The translations under genes and the position numbers were made by a program. 64,000 nt of DNA from JBDHTS01 sp044220535 (GTDB lineage: Bacteria > Pseudomonadota > Alphaproteobacteria > Micavibrionales > Micavibrionaceae): contig JBGAQU010000001.1 of NCBI GenBank assembly GCA_044220535.1, positions 1 to 64,000 of the forward strand, in the 5' to 3' direction. This document shows positions 32,381 to 41,535 of the stretch, piece after piece (the stretch's first letter is position 1; every line of letters starts with the position of its first letter). The notes below the pieces were generated by a model, which was not told the DNA's origin, searched no databases, and saw only the letters and a program-made list of their open reading frames with translations.

Positions 32381-33796
32381 ATGGCCAAGACCTGGATCGA
32401 TTTTTTTAGCGCGTTAAACCGCCGCGCGCCCGCGAATGCCGCGGCGAACGGCCGTATGAATGTCCGCGCCCCGTCCGGCAAAAAAAGCGTAGTCGTGCGC
32501 GAAGTCCTGTCCGCCTGCCTGGGGATCGCGCTGGCCATCGGCATGGGTGCATTGCTGTTCGCTCTGCATGCCACGGCGGAATTCGGGTTTATCGTCACCG
32601 CCCTCACTGGCCTGACCGGGTTGATCCTGCATGAAGTGTTCAGCCGCCGCAGCTGGGAAAAAATTATCACCACGCGGCTGGAGGCGACGATGCTGGGCCA
32701 GGCAAAACTGGCACGGGATGTTGCCCGCGCCAATGACGATATCGCCGTGTTAAAAGACGGGCTGGCCGAAACTGCGTCCGCCCTGGAAGTCCAAAGCAAA
32801 CGCCTGCCCATCGCGACCGCAAGCCTGGAGACGCGCATGCTGAAACTGATCACTGAAAAACTGGGATCGCTGGGCCGTAAGCCGCAAGTTGCGAAGCCCG
32901 CTCCCGTATCCGACGATGTGCATTTTGAAATGCAATCCCCGCCGCCGCCGCTGCAAAACGCGCCCGTCACCAAGCTGGAACAGGCATTGAACCCGCGCGG
33001 CAAAAAATTCAGTGACGCCGTGATCGCCGAGATGGTGCGCCATGCGGTGCGCCAGCAAAAAGTTGAGATGTTCGTTCAGCCCGTCGTGTCCCTGCCCCAG
33101 CGTCAGGTGCGGATGGTGGAACTGTTCGGACGCATCAAAGGCCGTTCCGGCATCTATCTGGCGGCTGAACGTTATATGAAGGCCGCCGCCAACGATTCAT
33201 TGGTGCCGTCCATCGACGACCGCCTGCTGCGCACGGCGCTGGAGGCACTGAAAAGCCCGTTCAGCGGTATCGCGCCCGGCGTGTCGATCATGCTGAATAT
33301 CGAGGCGAAGACTCTCGGCAACCCGACTTTTATGAAGGACCTGACCGGTTTTCTGGCCGCCGACAAGCAAATGGCGCGGCGTATCGTGTTCGAACTGGCA
33401 CAGACCGAACTCGACGCCATGCCCGCCACCATCGTGCCGGTGGTTCAGGCGCTGTCCCAACTCGGCGTGCGGTTCTCCATGGATTGCGTGCGCAGCCGCC
33501 GCCTGAACATGACGCAGATTAAAAAACTGGGTATCCGCTTTGTGAAAATGAACGCCGCCTGGCTGATGCGCGAGGCGCAGAGCGAGGGCGGCAGCGCCCG
33601 GATCAACCGCCTGAAGGGCCAGCTGGATGCCGCCGGGATCGATTTGATCGTCGAGCGGATCGAAGATGAATCCGAACTGCGTGAACTCCTGGATTTCAAT
33701 ATCGATTACGGCCAGGGCTTCCTGTTCGGCAAACCCGAACTCTACGCCGTCTGGCGCGACCGGCAGGCAAAGCCAAAGCCGGGCGCGGTGGCGTGA
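32381..33796 (+). CDS. tipF: TipF-like flagellar protein with degenerate EAL domain
   Basis: 471 residues from the ATG at 32381, which follows TAGGACCATC; a TTG lies 13 codons upstream. Two membrane helices (about 44-64 and 68-86) are followed by a coiled coil (90-165), a Pro-rich link and a C-terminal EAL-type domain from about 205. This order is that of Caulobacter TipF, needed to place and assemble the flagellum. The EAL tripeptide reads VEL (246-248) and the DDFG loop reads FSMDCV, so cyclic-di-GMP cleavage is unlikely and a binding role is more probable. It may work with the FlhF/FlhG pair encoded at 21.7-23.6 kb. Confidence 0.78.
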   Translation: MAKTWIDFFSALNRRAPANAAANGRMNVRAPSGKKSVVVREVLSACLGIALAIGMGALLFALHATAEFGFIVTALTGLTGLILHEVFSRRSWEKIITTRLEATMLGQAKLARDVARANDDIAVLKDGLAETASALEVQSKRLPIATASLETRMLKLITEKLGSLGRKPQVAKPAPVSDDVHFEMQSPPPPLQNAPVTKLEQALNPRGKKFSDAVIAEMVRHAVRQQKVEMFVQPVVSLPQRQVRMVELFGRIKGRSGIYLAAERYMKAAANDSLVPSIDDRLLRTALEALKSPFSGIAPGVSIMLNIEAKTLGNPTFMKDLTGFLAADKQMARRIVFELAQTELDAMPATIVPVVQALSQLGVRFSMDCVRSRRLNMTQIKKLGIRFVKMNAAWLMREAQSEGGSARINRLKGQLDAAGIDLIVERIEDESELRELLDFNIDYGQGFLFGKPELYAVWRDRQAKPKPGAVA

Positions 33797-33797
33797 T

Positions 33798-34067
33798 TTA
33801 GGGATGCAAATTCAAAGTTTGAGGGCAAATTAAACCCTGATTTTTTCCTAAATGAATACTTATATCTTTTGCTTCAGCTCCTACCTGTTTGAGAGCAGCA
33901 TTTACGCCTTCTGCCGCAGCTGTCGCATTAAATTGGTCACGAATGGGCTTGCATGCATCGTAGCGCTGCTGATCGTTATGTGCGGCATATGCTACAGCGC
34001 CAGCAAAAACAGCACCAACAGCATAAAATCTCCAGTCCTTAAATGCGGCCAATCTCTCTGTGTACAT
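33798..34067 (-). CDS. Small membrane-anchored hypothetical protein
   Basis: An 89-residue protein with one hydrophobic helix (FYAVGAVFAGAVAYAAH, about residues 14-31) and a soluble C-terminus ending SIHLGKNQGLICPQTLNLHP. AAAGGAGGATATT before the ATG is an almost perfect ribosome site, which supports a real gene. It is antisense to an open frame that runs upstream of yejA but is not coding there. No family is recognised. Confidence 0.7.
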   Translation of the reverse strand: MYTERLAAFKDWRFYAVGAVFAGAVAYAAHNDQQRYDACKPIRDQFNATAAAEGVNAALKQVGAEAKDISIHLGKNQGLICPQTLNLHP

Positions 34068-34208
34068 AATATCCTCCTTTGGTTTTTTATATTCATAAAG
34101 ATTTTTGATTTATGGTCAATAGATAAAATTCAATATCTTTTATTCCCCCCCTTCCGCCCTGCCTCCCTCCATGGCACAAATAGGCATTCCAATTTTCAAG
34201 GGGCCGCC

Positions 34209-36005
34209 ATGATCCGCCTGTTTCTGATCGCTTTTATTGCCATGATCCTTCCCGCCTATGCAGACGATATCAAACCCGTCCATGGTATTGCGATGTATGG
34301 GGATTTGAAATATCCGGCGGATTTCAAGCATTTCGACTACGTCAACCCGGACGCGCCCAAGGGCGGGAAATTGCGCCTCAGCGCGCTGGAGACGTTTGAC
34401 AGTTTTAACCCGTATATCGTCAAAGGCGTCCCTGCGGACGGGATCGGCCTGATCTATTCCACGCTGACCGAGCAAAGTTCGGATGAGGCGTTCAGCGGAT
34501 ATGGCGCGCTGGCTGAATCCATTGAAATGCCGGCGGACCGTAAATGGATCGTGTTCAACATCCGGCCGGAGGCGAAATGGGAAGACGGCAAGCCTGTCAC
34601 GGCTGACGACGTTAAATGGACGTATGACGCGCTGATGAAAGATGGCCAGCCCTTTTATAAAAGCTATTATGCCGACATCGCAAAGGTAGAAGCGTTGAGC
34701 GACAAGAAAGTGAAATTCACGTTCAAGGGCGCAAACAATCTGGAGCTGCCCTTGATCGTCGGGCAGATTCCGGTCTTGCCGAAACATTACTGGATGGCGA
34801 AGGGTCATAAATTCGGTGAAACTACGCTGACGCCGCCACCGGGAAACGGGCCTTATCGCATAGCCTCTTTCCAGGCCGGACGCGGGATTGTGTATGAACG
34901 CGTCAAAAACTGGTGGGGTGAAAACCTGCCTGTTTTTAAAGGCCGGTATAATTTCGATGCCATCACCTATGATTATTACCGTGACCGCGATGTCGAACTG
35001 GAAGCGTTGTTCGGCGGGTCGTCGGATTTCCGCCAGGAATACACCGCCAAGGCCTGGGCGACATCCTATAACGCGCCTGCGGTGAAAGACGGTCGCGTGA
35101 TCAAGGCGCAGATCAAAAACGGCATGCCACAAGGCATGCAGGCCTTCGGTTATAATTTAAGGCGGCCTGTATTTCAGGATCAAGCCGTACGCAAGGCGCT
35201 GGATTACGCATTCGATTTCGACTGGTCGAACAAGCAATTCGCTTATGGCTCCTATGTCCGCACGCGCAGCTTCTTCGCCAATTCCGACATGGCCGCGCCG
35301 GACGGGCCGCCAACAGGCAAGGTGAAAGAGATTTTGGACCAGTTTAAAGACCAGCTTCCGGCCTCTGTCTTCACCACACGTTATGAACCGCCGAAAACGG
35401 ATGGATCGGGCAATAACCGCGCCAATCTGCGCATGGCGATGAAAATTCTGGATGATGCAGGGTATAAAGTCGGGCCGGATGGTATCCGGGTCAATCCGAA
35501 AACCGGCAAGCCTTTATCGTTTGAATTCCTGACCAATGGTGGCAATGCGGCACTGGACCGCTGGATCATTCCGTTTATCCAGAATTTAAAAAAGATCGGC
35601 GTCGCCGCGACGTTCCGCGTGGTAGATGTGTCGCAATACGTGAACCGGCTGAACAGTTTTGATTTTGATGTCATCATCACCAGCTTTCCGCAGTCCCTTT
35701 CTCCTGGCAATGAACAGCGTGAATTCTGGACATCCAGCCGAGCCGATCTGAACGGATCGCGCAACGTGCTGGGCATCAAAAATCCGGTTGTTGACAAGCT
35801 GGTGGACATGATTATCGCCGCGCCCAGCCGGGACGAATTGATCGCGCGATGCCAGGCGCTGGACTATGTACTGCTGGATTCAAACTATGCCATTCCCAAC
35901 TGGCATATCCCGGCCTGGCGCATTGCTTACTGGAACAAATTTGGCCAGCCGAAAACCCAGGCACCTTACGCGCTGGGCGTAGCGGATACGTGGTGGATAA
36001 AATAA
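34209..36005 (+). CDS. yejA: Peptide ABC transporter substrate-binding protein YejA
   Basis: 598 residues from the ATG at 34209, where a signal peptide begins (MIRLFLIAFIAMILPAYA). It is a family 5 extracellular solute-binding protein: GIAMYGDLKYPADFKHFDYVNPDAPKGGKLRL is the YejA-type start, with later WTYDALMKDGQPFYKSYYADI and LDYAFDFDWSNKQFAYG. YejA feeds oligopeptides, including microcin-C-like compounds, to the YejBEF importer. yejB, yejE and yejF lie at 40.1, 41.5 and 48.2 kb, so the operon is scattered. Confidence 0.93.
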   Translation: MIRLFLIAFIAMILPAYADDIKPVHGIAMYGDLKYPADFKHFDYVNPDAPKGGKLRLSALETFDSFNPYIVKGVPADGIGLIYSTLTEQSSDEAFSGYGALAESIEMPADRKWIVFNIRPEAKWEDGKPVTADDVKWTYDALMKDGQPFYKSYYADIAKVEALSDKKVKFTFKGANNLELPLIVGQIPVLPKHYWMAKGHKFGETTLTPPPGNGPYRIASFQAGRGIVYERVKNWWGENLPVFKGRYNFDAITYDYYRDRDVELEALFGGSSDFRQEYTAKAWATSYNAPAVKDGRVIKAQIKNGMPQGMQAFGYNLRRPVFQDQAVRKALDYAFDFDWSNKQFAYGSYVRTRSFFANSDMAAPDGPPTGKVKEILDQFKDQLPASVFTTRYEPPKTDGSGNNRANLRMAMKILDDAGYKVGPDGIRVNPKTGKPLSFEFLTNGGNAALDRWIIPFIQNLKKIGVAATFRVVDVSQYVNRLNSFDFDVIITSFPQSLSPGNEQREFWTSSRADLNGSRNVLGIKNPVVDKLVDMIIAAPSRDELIARCQALDYVLLDSNYAIPNWHIPAWRIAYWNKFGQPKTQAPYALGVADTWWIK

Positions 36006-36018
36006 CAGGAGGTTAATC

Positions 36019-36369
36019 ATGAGCAAACTTAATGACATTATACATCGCCTTGAAGCAGAAAATTCCTTGAAAGAAATTTTTCAGGAAACAGTAGGTCTGA
36101 TGGAATTAACCAGACGAACATTTGCAGTTGAAAGGCAGGCGATTTGTGAGAAGGCCCGCAAAGATGCCGAAGAGCGCGGCGCAAAAGGATATGTTGTGCC
36201 AATGTGGACTGATGAACTTGCTACAACGGATAAATTAAGAAAATTGTTTATAGCTGCCGGCATTCAACTTGAAATGGAATTGCATGAGACCTCGCTTGCG
36301 AATGCTCTGATCAATGTAAGGGATAAATACAAAGCCATGCTTGAACAACCAGCCCGACCTAATCCCTGA
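36019..36369 (+). CDS. Hypothetical protein downstream of yejA
   Basis: A 116-residue helical protein (LNDIIHRLEAENSLKEIFQETVGLMELTRR; later LRKLFIAAGIQLEMELHETSLANALINVRDKYKAML) that I do not recognise. CAGGAGGTTAATC before the ATG is a strong ribosome site. It begins 13 bases after yejA and ends 14 before kdsB, all on one strand. The DNA is AT-rich relative to both neighbours. Confidence 0.7.
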   Translation: MSKLNDIIHRLEAENSLKEIFQETVGLMELTRRTFAVERQAICEKARKDAEERGAKGYVVPMWTDELATTDKLRKLFIAAGIQLEMELHETSLANALINVRDKYKAMLEQPARPNP

Positions 36370-36383
36370 CATATCTAAAATCC

Positions 36384-37172
36384 ATGAAAACAGCCATTAT
36401 TATTCCCGCACGTTACGGTTCCACTCGTTTTCCTGGCAAACCACTGGTCCAGATTGCCGGAAAAACCATGTTGCAGCGTGTCGTTGAAATCGGTCAGGCT
36501 GTTGCACGTGAGCATCCGCAGGTTACGCTTATGGTCGCCACGGACGATGAACGCATTGCAAAGCATGCGGACGATATTCATGTCGATTGCATCATGACAT
36601 CCCCCAACTCCCCCACCGGGTCCGACCGGGTACTGGAGGCCGCAACGATTTCCGGCGCGTCGTTCGATTTTCTGATCGGGTTGCAGGGCGATGCGCCGTT
36701 TACGCCACCGGAAGCGCTGCATAAAATGATTGATACGGCCAAGGCCGATCCTTCCGTCCAGGTGATCACGCCTGTCGTGCCCTTGCGCTGGGCGGAACTG
36801 GACGCGTTGCGGCAGGCAAAAACCGTGACGCCGTTCAGCGGCACGACCGCCATCGTTGACCAGAATGGCAACGCGCTGTGGTTTTCAAAAAACATTCTTC
36901 CCGCCATTCGTAACGAAGACCGCAGCACGGAATTTTCCCCCGTGCTCCAGCATATCGGCCTTTACGGTTACCGCATCGGAACATTGCGCCGTTTTGTTGG
37001 CATGAAACAGGGGTATTATGAAACGATGGAAGGTCTGGAACAGTTACGGTTGATCGAAAACGGCATTCCTATCCGAACTATCCGTCTGACCGTTGATGCG
37101 GGGCTGGCGCAGGCGGGCATTGATTCCCCGGAAGATGTTGAACGCGCCGAGCGCGTTCTGGCCGGTGGTTAG
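36384..37172 (+). CDS. kdsB: 3-deoxy-manno-octulosonate cytidylyltransferase
   Basis: A 262-residue KdsB with the N-terminal nucleotide-binding IIIPARYGSTRFPGKPLVQIAGK, then MVATDDERIAKHA, TSPNSPTGSDRVLEA, and LQGDAPFTPPE. The later IGLYGYRIGTLRRFV and EGLEQLRLIENGIPIR are also conserved. It activates Kdo as CMP-Kdo for the lipopolysaccharide inner core, which agrees with the O-antigen-ligase-like gene just downstream. Confidence 0.96.
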   Translation: MKTAIIIPARYGSTRFPGKPLVQIAGKTMLQRVVEIGQAVAREHPQVTLMVATDDERIAKHADDIHVDCIMTSPNSPTGSDRVLEAATISGASFDFLIGLQGDAPFTPPEALHKMIDTAKADPSVQVITPVVPLRWAELDALRQAKTVTPFSGTTAIVDQNGNALWFSKNILPAIRNEDRSTEFSPVLQHIGLYGYRIGTLRRFVGMKQGYYETMEGLEQLRLIENGIPIRTIRLTVDAGLAQAGIDSPEDVERAERVLAGG

Positions 37173-37188
37173 CCGTGATCATTCATAT

Positions 37189-37304
37189 CGTCATCCCGGC
37201 AAAGGCCGGGACCCATGCGATGGTGATGCCGGCCATTACAGGCAAAAATCATCCGGCAGTGCTGTGGCAAAAGCGTATGGGTCCCGGCCTTTGCCGGGAT
37301 GACG
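37189..37304. repeat. Palindromic dispersed repeat, family A (paired inverted ends)
   Basis: CGTCATCCCGGCAAAGGCCG at 37189 and its reverse complement ending at 37304 form an inverted pair. Its inner flank (CCATGCGATGGTGATG) resembles that of the copy at 635, which suggests a shared, decayed core. It separates kdsB from the O-antigen ligase locus. Confidence 0.85.
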
Positions 37305-37311
37305 CCTAAAG

Positions 37312-39068
37312 ATGTTTATAAAATCAAAAACAATTCCTACGCTCATCGCCCTGCTGATCGCCTTATCCTTCGGCACCAGCCTGTTTTTTGAAGGGGCGCA
37401 AAGCTATATTTACGCCCCTGCCCTTTTCTGCCTGCTGGCGGGCTTGCTGATTGCCTGTGCCGGATGCGTCTGGAAACCGTTTGAAATTCCGAAAGCCGCG
37501 CCGGCCTGGTTGATGTTTGCCTTCTGGCTATATGTTACGATCAGCCTGTTATGGAGCACGACGCCTTTCCCCAGCCTTGTGACCTATCTTGTGTTCAGCT
37601 GTCTGCCGCTTTCCTTCTTCGCGTTGCTGCTCAGCCCTAGGCGCGAAGCGTTGATTGAAATGTCCGTCATGGCGCTGCATGTGGCACTGACTTTGTTGGG
37701 TTTATGGGCGTTGGCGCAGGTAACGGTATTGCATGCGCAGTTTCCGGGGCGTGCCGGACATCCGTTGCTCGATCCCAATAATTTTGCCGCGCTGATGAAT
37801 CTGGGGTTGCTGCCGATGATGGCGATTGCAATCACCGCGGCGCAATCCCTTAAAACCAAAGCCTCCACGGTGTTCTGGGATGTATGGCCGCACTATTCGC
37901 GGGTTTAAGCTTTTACAGCCATACGGGCGGCGCGGCGGCGCGGATATCGTCCTTTACCAGCATCCAGACTGACGATTCCGCCATGAACCGCCCTGTGTTG
38001 TGGGCAGCGACAGCGGCTATGGTCGCGGAACGGCCTTTCACCGGCACGGGTTTCGGTAGTTTTTACCTGACTTATGCTTCCAACCGCCCGGTTGCGGATA
38101 AATGGTCGGCAGGGCAATGGGCGCATAATGATCCGCTGCAATTTGCGGCGGAAATAGGAATCGCGGCACCCATCCTGTTTTATGTTTTCGTTTTCAGCCT
38201 GCTGTGGCAAACGGCGAAGGCCTTAAAGAATCCGGATACGGATAACCCAGCCTTGATGATGGGACCATTGCTCGGGTTTATGGCCGTGGTCCTGCATGCC
38301 CATATTGAATTTCAGTTTTATGTGATGCCTATCCTGATTGTCAGCGGCGTGTGGCTGGCGGCCTGGTATGCACGCACGGCGGATGCATTGCCGCCTGCCC
38401 TGTCATGGCAAGGTTTTCAGGCGAAAGGGGCGCAGAAAGCGATTATTGCTGTATCTATCCTTGCCATTGCGGGTTTATTCGCCGTGCCAGCCGCACGCGG
38501 CGCGATGGCAACGTATTACCTGATGCAGGCGGTCAGCACGATGCGGCAGGACGGCCACCCGAAAGCCTATCTTTCCACGCTGGACAAGGCCGATGCCTGG
38601 GCGCCGGGCAGTTTTGTCGATGCGAAGGTACAACGTGCGGCGCTCTATCTCGATCTGCTCAATACGCCCGCCGGAATTTTCAGCGATGCCGAGCAAAGAA
38701 CCATGGCCGATTACGTGCTGAGCACCCTGTCGCTGGCGGAGGCAACCGTGCCGTTCTGGTCGGATATCAACAGCAAGCGTGCCACGCTTTATACAGAAAT
38801 GAAAGCGAAACTGGACCAAGACTGGCAGCAAAAGGCGGAAACCGAGTTGCGTATTGCCGTCCGCAAGAATCCGCTGGATCTTGGGTCACGGGCGCGATTG
38901 ATTGAGGCATTGATGGCACGTGGCCAGGCGGAACAGGCTTATGAATTGCTTCAGGAGGGTCTGGCCCGCCCGCATTCGGTTGAGGATGAGAAAGACATGC
39001 TGGCGCTGCAGGCAAAGTTGAAATCGCTTGTGGATTTGAAACATCAGTATAAGACATTAAATCCATGA
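37312..39068 (+). pseudogene. O-antigen ligase-like membrane protein, broken by a frameshift and internal loss
   Basis: The first frame (37312-37908) encodes about six membrane helices ending in HPLLDPNNFAALMNLGLLPM, typical of WaaL/O-antigen ligases. The second frame (in phase from about 37870) resumes with a helix, then NRPVLWAATAAMVAERPFTGTGFGSFYLTYASN, the family's conserved catalytic-loop region, further helices and a helical, TPR-like C-terminus. The frames differ by one base around 37868-37884, and the segment normally carrying the SRGA-type motif is missing, so more than a point shift is involved. WaaL-type enzymes join polysaccharide to lipid A core in the periplasm. Decay or misassembly are both possible. 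Confidence 0.7.
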
Positions 39069-39700
39069 CAACATTGATCATCGCCCGCCATGGCAATACG
39101 TTCGAATCCGGCGAACCGCCCCGCCGCGTCGGCGCGCGCACCGATCTGCCGCTGACCGAAAAGGGCCGGATGCAGGCGCGCGGGATCGGGTTATGGCTGA
39201 AGGAAAATAAATTATTTCCTGATGTTGTTTACAGTTCCCGGCTGAAACGCACCATAGAAACCGCGCAACTGGCCATTGTTGAATCCGGCGTGAAGCAGCC
39301 TGTGTTTCAGCTGGAGATTTTCAACGAGATCGATTACGGCCCGGATGAGAACAAGACGGAAGACGAAGTCATTGCACGCCTTGGCGCAAACGCACTAAAA
39401 GACTGGGATGAACAAGCCGTTGTACCGAACGGATGGATCGCCGATCCTGCGCAGATCATCCAAAACTGGCAGGGCTTTGCCGACAGCATCCGCACCCATG
39501 ACGATAACGAAACCATCCTGGCCGTGACATCAAACGGCACGGCACGGTTCGCGCCTTACATTACTGGTGATTACGATTCATTTGCGGCGCAGAACGATAT
39601 CAAACTGGCCACGGGCGCAGTCGGTGTTATGAAGTTTATCGACGGGCGATGGGTTGTTGGCAGATGGAATATAAAACCGGTCTTGCCTGCGCTGAATTAA
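39065..39700 (+). CDS. Histidine phosphatase family protein
   Basis: A 211-residue member of the phosphoglycerate-mutase-like superfamily. The RHG motif with the phospho-accepting His is IIARHGNT (5-12), followed by LTEKGRMQARGIGLWLK and VVYSSRLKRTIETAQLAI. The second catalytic His, normally in VxHG, reads TSNG here (VTSNGTARF), so activity may be altered. The substrate is unknown. The start overlaps the end of the O-antigen-ligase frame (ATGA), which implies co-translation. Confidence 0.85.
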   Translation: MTTLIIARHGNTFESGEPPRRVGARTDLPLTEKGRMQARGIGLWLKENKLFPDVVYSSRLKRTIETAQLAIVESGVKQPVFQLEIFNEIDYGPDENKTEDEVIARLGANALKDWDEQAVVPNGWIADPAQIIQNWQGFADSIRTHDDNETILAVTSNGTARFAPYITGDYDSFAAQNDIKLATGAVGVMKFIDGRWVVGRWNIKPVLPALN

Positions 39701-39730
39701 TCCATCGCACAAAATTCATTCCAAGGTATA

Positions 39731-39973
39731 TTAAAGCCTGAATTCCAGGTGATCAATCTCTTTACCAGGGACCACTCCAAGCGTCTCAACCACAAATCCG
39801 ACACAAAGATCTTCGCTGGTTATAGGATAATCGACATCAGAAGAAATAATTTCGGAACTGCCGCGCTCAAGCCTGGACGCATCAAAATCCTCTCCAAGTC
39901 TTGCTGATGACACAATGGCGGAATTGGACAAGCCATGTTTGCGAAGACCATCTCTTATAGTTTTTGAACTCAT
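39731..39973 (-). CDS. Small hypothetical protein
   Basis: An 80-residue acidic protein (SSEIISSDVDYPITSEDLCVGFVVETLGVVPGKEIDHLEF) with no membrane helix or signal peptide. TAGGAGTGGTAA before the ATG is a good ribosome site. It lies alone on the minus strand between the phosphatase and yejB, with an AT-rich upstream region (39974-40060). No family recognised. Confidence 0.6.
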   Translation of the reverse strand: MSSKTIRDGLRKHGLSNSAIVSSARLGEDFDASRLERGSSEIISSDVDYPITSEDLCVGFVVETLGVVPGKEIDHLEFRL

Positions 39974-40104
39974 TTACCACTCCTAAATATTATTTGATAC
40001 TTATGCTTATATAACATAATATAAAATTATGCAAATAAATATAAGCAACAGAGTAAATTATATTCCGAATTGCTCAAACCGCCTTACTGCACTACCCTTT
40101 CCTC

Positions 40105-41196
40105 ATGAACGCACTCTCTACTTATATTGCCCGCCGTCTTGCCCTGATGGTGCCGACCGTTTTCGGTATCCTTCTGATCAACTTCGCCATTATCCAGTTT
40201 GTGCCCGGCGGGCCGGTGGAGCGGATGATTGCGCAGCTGCAGGGGCAGGGCACCGACGCCACGGCCCGTATCAGCGGCGGCGGGGCAGATATGGCACAGA
40301 CGGGCGATGCCAGTAAATATCGCGGCGCACAGGGAATGGACCCCGACGTTATCAAGGAACTCCAGAAAATGTACGGGTTCGACAAGCCAGCGCCGGAGCG
40401 GTTCTGGCTGATGATCAAAAGTTATCTGCAGTTCGACCTTGGCAAAAGTTATTACCGCGATGTCAGTGTCGGGCAGCTAGTCTTGGAAAAAATGCCAGTG
40501 TCGATTTCACTGGGTCTGTGGTCGACGTTGATCATTTACCTGATTTCCATTCCTCTTGGCATTCGTAAGGCGGTGAAGGACGGGGAGAATTTCGACATCT
40601 GGACCTCCGCCGTGATTTTCATCGGTTATGCCATCCCCAGTTTCATGTTCGCGATCCTGCTGATCATCCTGTTCGCGGGCGGGCGGTATTGGCATATCTT
40701 TCCGCTGCGCGGCATAATCTCCGACGACTGGCGGGATTTGAGCACTATCCAGATCGTTCTGGATTATCTGTGGCACATGACCCTGCCCGTCATCGCGATG
40801 GTCATCAGCGGTTTCGCCGGGCTGACCATGCTGACCAAGAACAGCTTCCTCGATGAAATCAACAAGCATTACGTGCTGACCGCACGGTCCAAGGGTCTGT
40901 CCGAACATCGCGTGCTTTACGGCCATGTCTTCCGCAACGCCATGCTGATCGTGATCGCCGGGTTTCCGGCGGCTTTCATAGCGATTTTCTTTACCGGCTC
41001 CCTGCTGATCGAGGTGATCTTTAGCCTGGATGGGATCGGGTTGCTTGGGTATGAATCCGTGATCAACCGCGATTATCCGGTGGTTTTAGGCACTTTGTAT
41101 GTATTCGCCCTGATCGGCCTGATCATGACTCTCATCCGCGACCTAGTTTATATGTGGGTGGATCCGCGGATAGATTTTGAAACCAGGAATTTATAA
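40105..41196 (+). CDS. yejB: Peptide ABC transporter permease YejB
   Basis: A 363-residue permease with six membrane helices. It starts YIARRLALMVPTVFGILLINFAIIQFVPGGP, the conserved N-terminus of DppB/YejB permeases, and carries the long YejB-specific insert (MIAQLQGQGTDATARISGGGADM, split here by reading) before the core. The EAA loop near ARSKGLSEHRVLYGHVFRNAML contacts the ATPase. It should pair with YejE. A small unknown gene separates it from yejE. Confidence 0.95.
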   Translation: MNALSTYIARRLALMVPTVFGILLINFAIIQFVPGGPVERMIAQLQGQGTDATARISGGGADMAQTGDASKYRGAQGMDPDVIKELQKMYGFDKPAPERFWLMIKSYLQFDLGKSYYRDVSVGQLVLEKMPVSISLGLWSTLIIYLISIPLGIRKAVKDGENFDIWTSAVIFIGYAIPSFMFAILLIILFAGGRYWHIFPLRGIISDDWRDLSTIQIVLDYLWHMTLPVIAMVISGFAGLTMLTKNSFLDEINKHYVLTARSKGLSEHRVLYGHVFRNAMLIVIAGFPAAFIAIFFTGSLLIEVIFSLDGIGLLGYESVINRDYPVVLGTLYVFALIGLIMTLIRDLVYMWVDPRIDFETRNL

Positions 41197-41198
41197 AT

Positions 41199-41531
41199 AT
41201 GGATGAACCGATAGAAGAAAGCCTAATTATACATGGTGAACTGGATCCATCTGTCACAAGAGAGGACGCTTTCGCAGTCAAACCTATTCTCCAGTCCATC
41301 CTTGAAAAAACCGGATTGCGTTATTTTTTTCCCGTTAGAGTTATGGGAGGTCAAGGCTCTGAACGATATTTCGTCTTAGTAATGACCGACAAACCAATTA
41401 TGAAATCACATGATTTGCCGGATAAAATTGGTAAAGTCACAATCGGCTATCGAATGATCAGCCCTGATTTTTTTGATGCCCTGCTCGCACAGAAACAGCC
41501 AACGCCACAACCATGTACTCCGAAGATTTAA
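41199..41531 (+). CDS. Hypothetical protein between yejB and yejE
   Basis: A 110-residue protein, unrecognised, starting two bases after yejB stops and ending four bases before yejE starts. It has an acidic N-terminus (MDEPIEESLIIHGELDPS) and a likely alpha/beta middle (LRYFFPVRVMGGQGSERYFVLVMTDKPIM). There is no membrane segment. Tight spacing argues for co-transcription with the transporter, but such a gene is not a usual part of yej operons, and its DNA is AT-rich. Confidence 0.7.
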   Translation: MDEPIEESLIIHGELDPSVTREDAFAVKPILQSILEKTGLRYFFPVRVMGGQGSERYFVLVMTDKPIMKSHDLPDKIGKVTIGYRMISPDFFDALLAQKQPTPQPCTPKI

Positions 41532-41535
41532 TCGT

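Noticed and set aside
33852..34208. Upstream extension of yejA by 119 codons
   Set aside because: The signal peptide begins at 34209, and the extension lies antisense to a small gene with a far better ribosome site.
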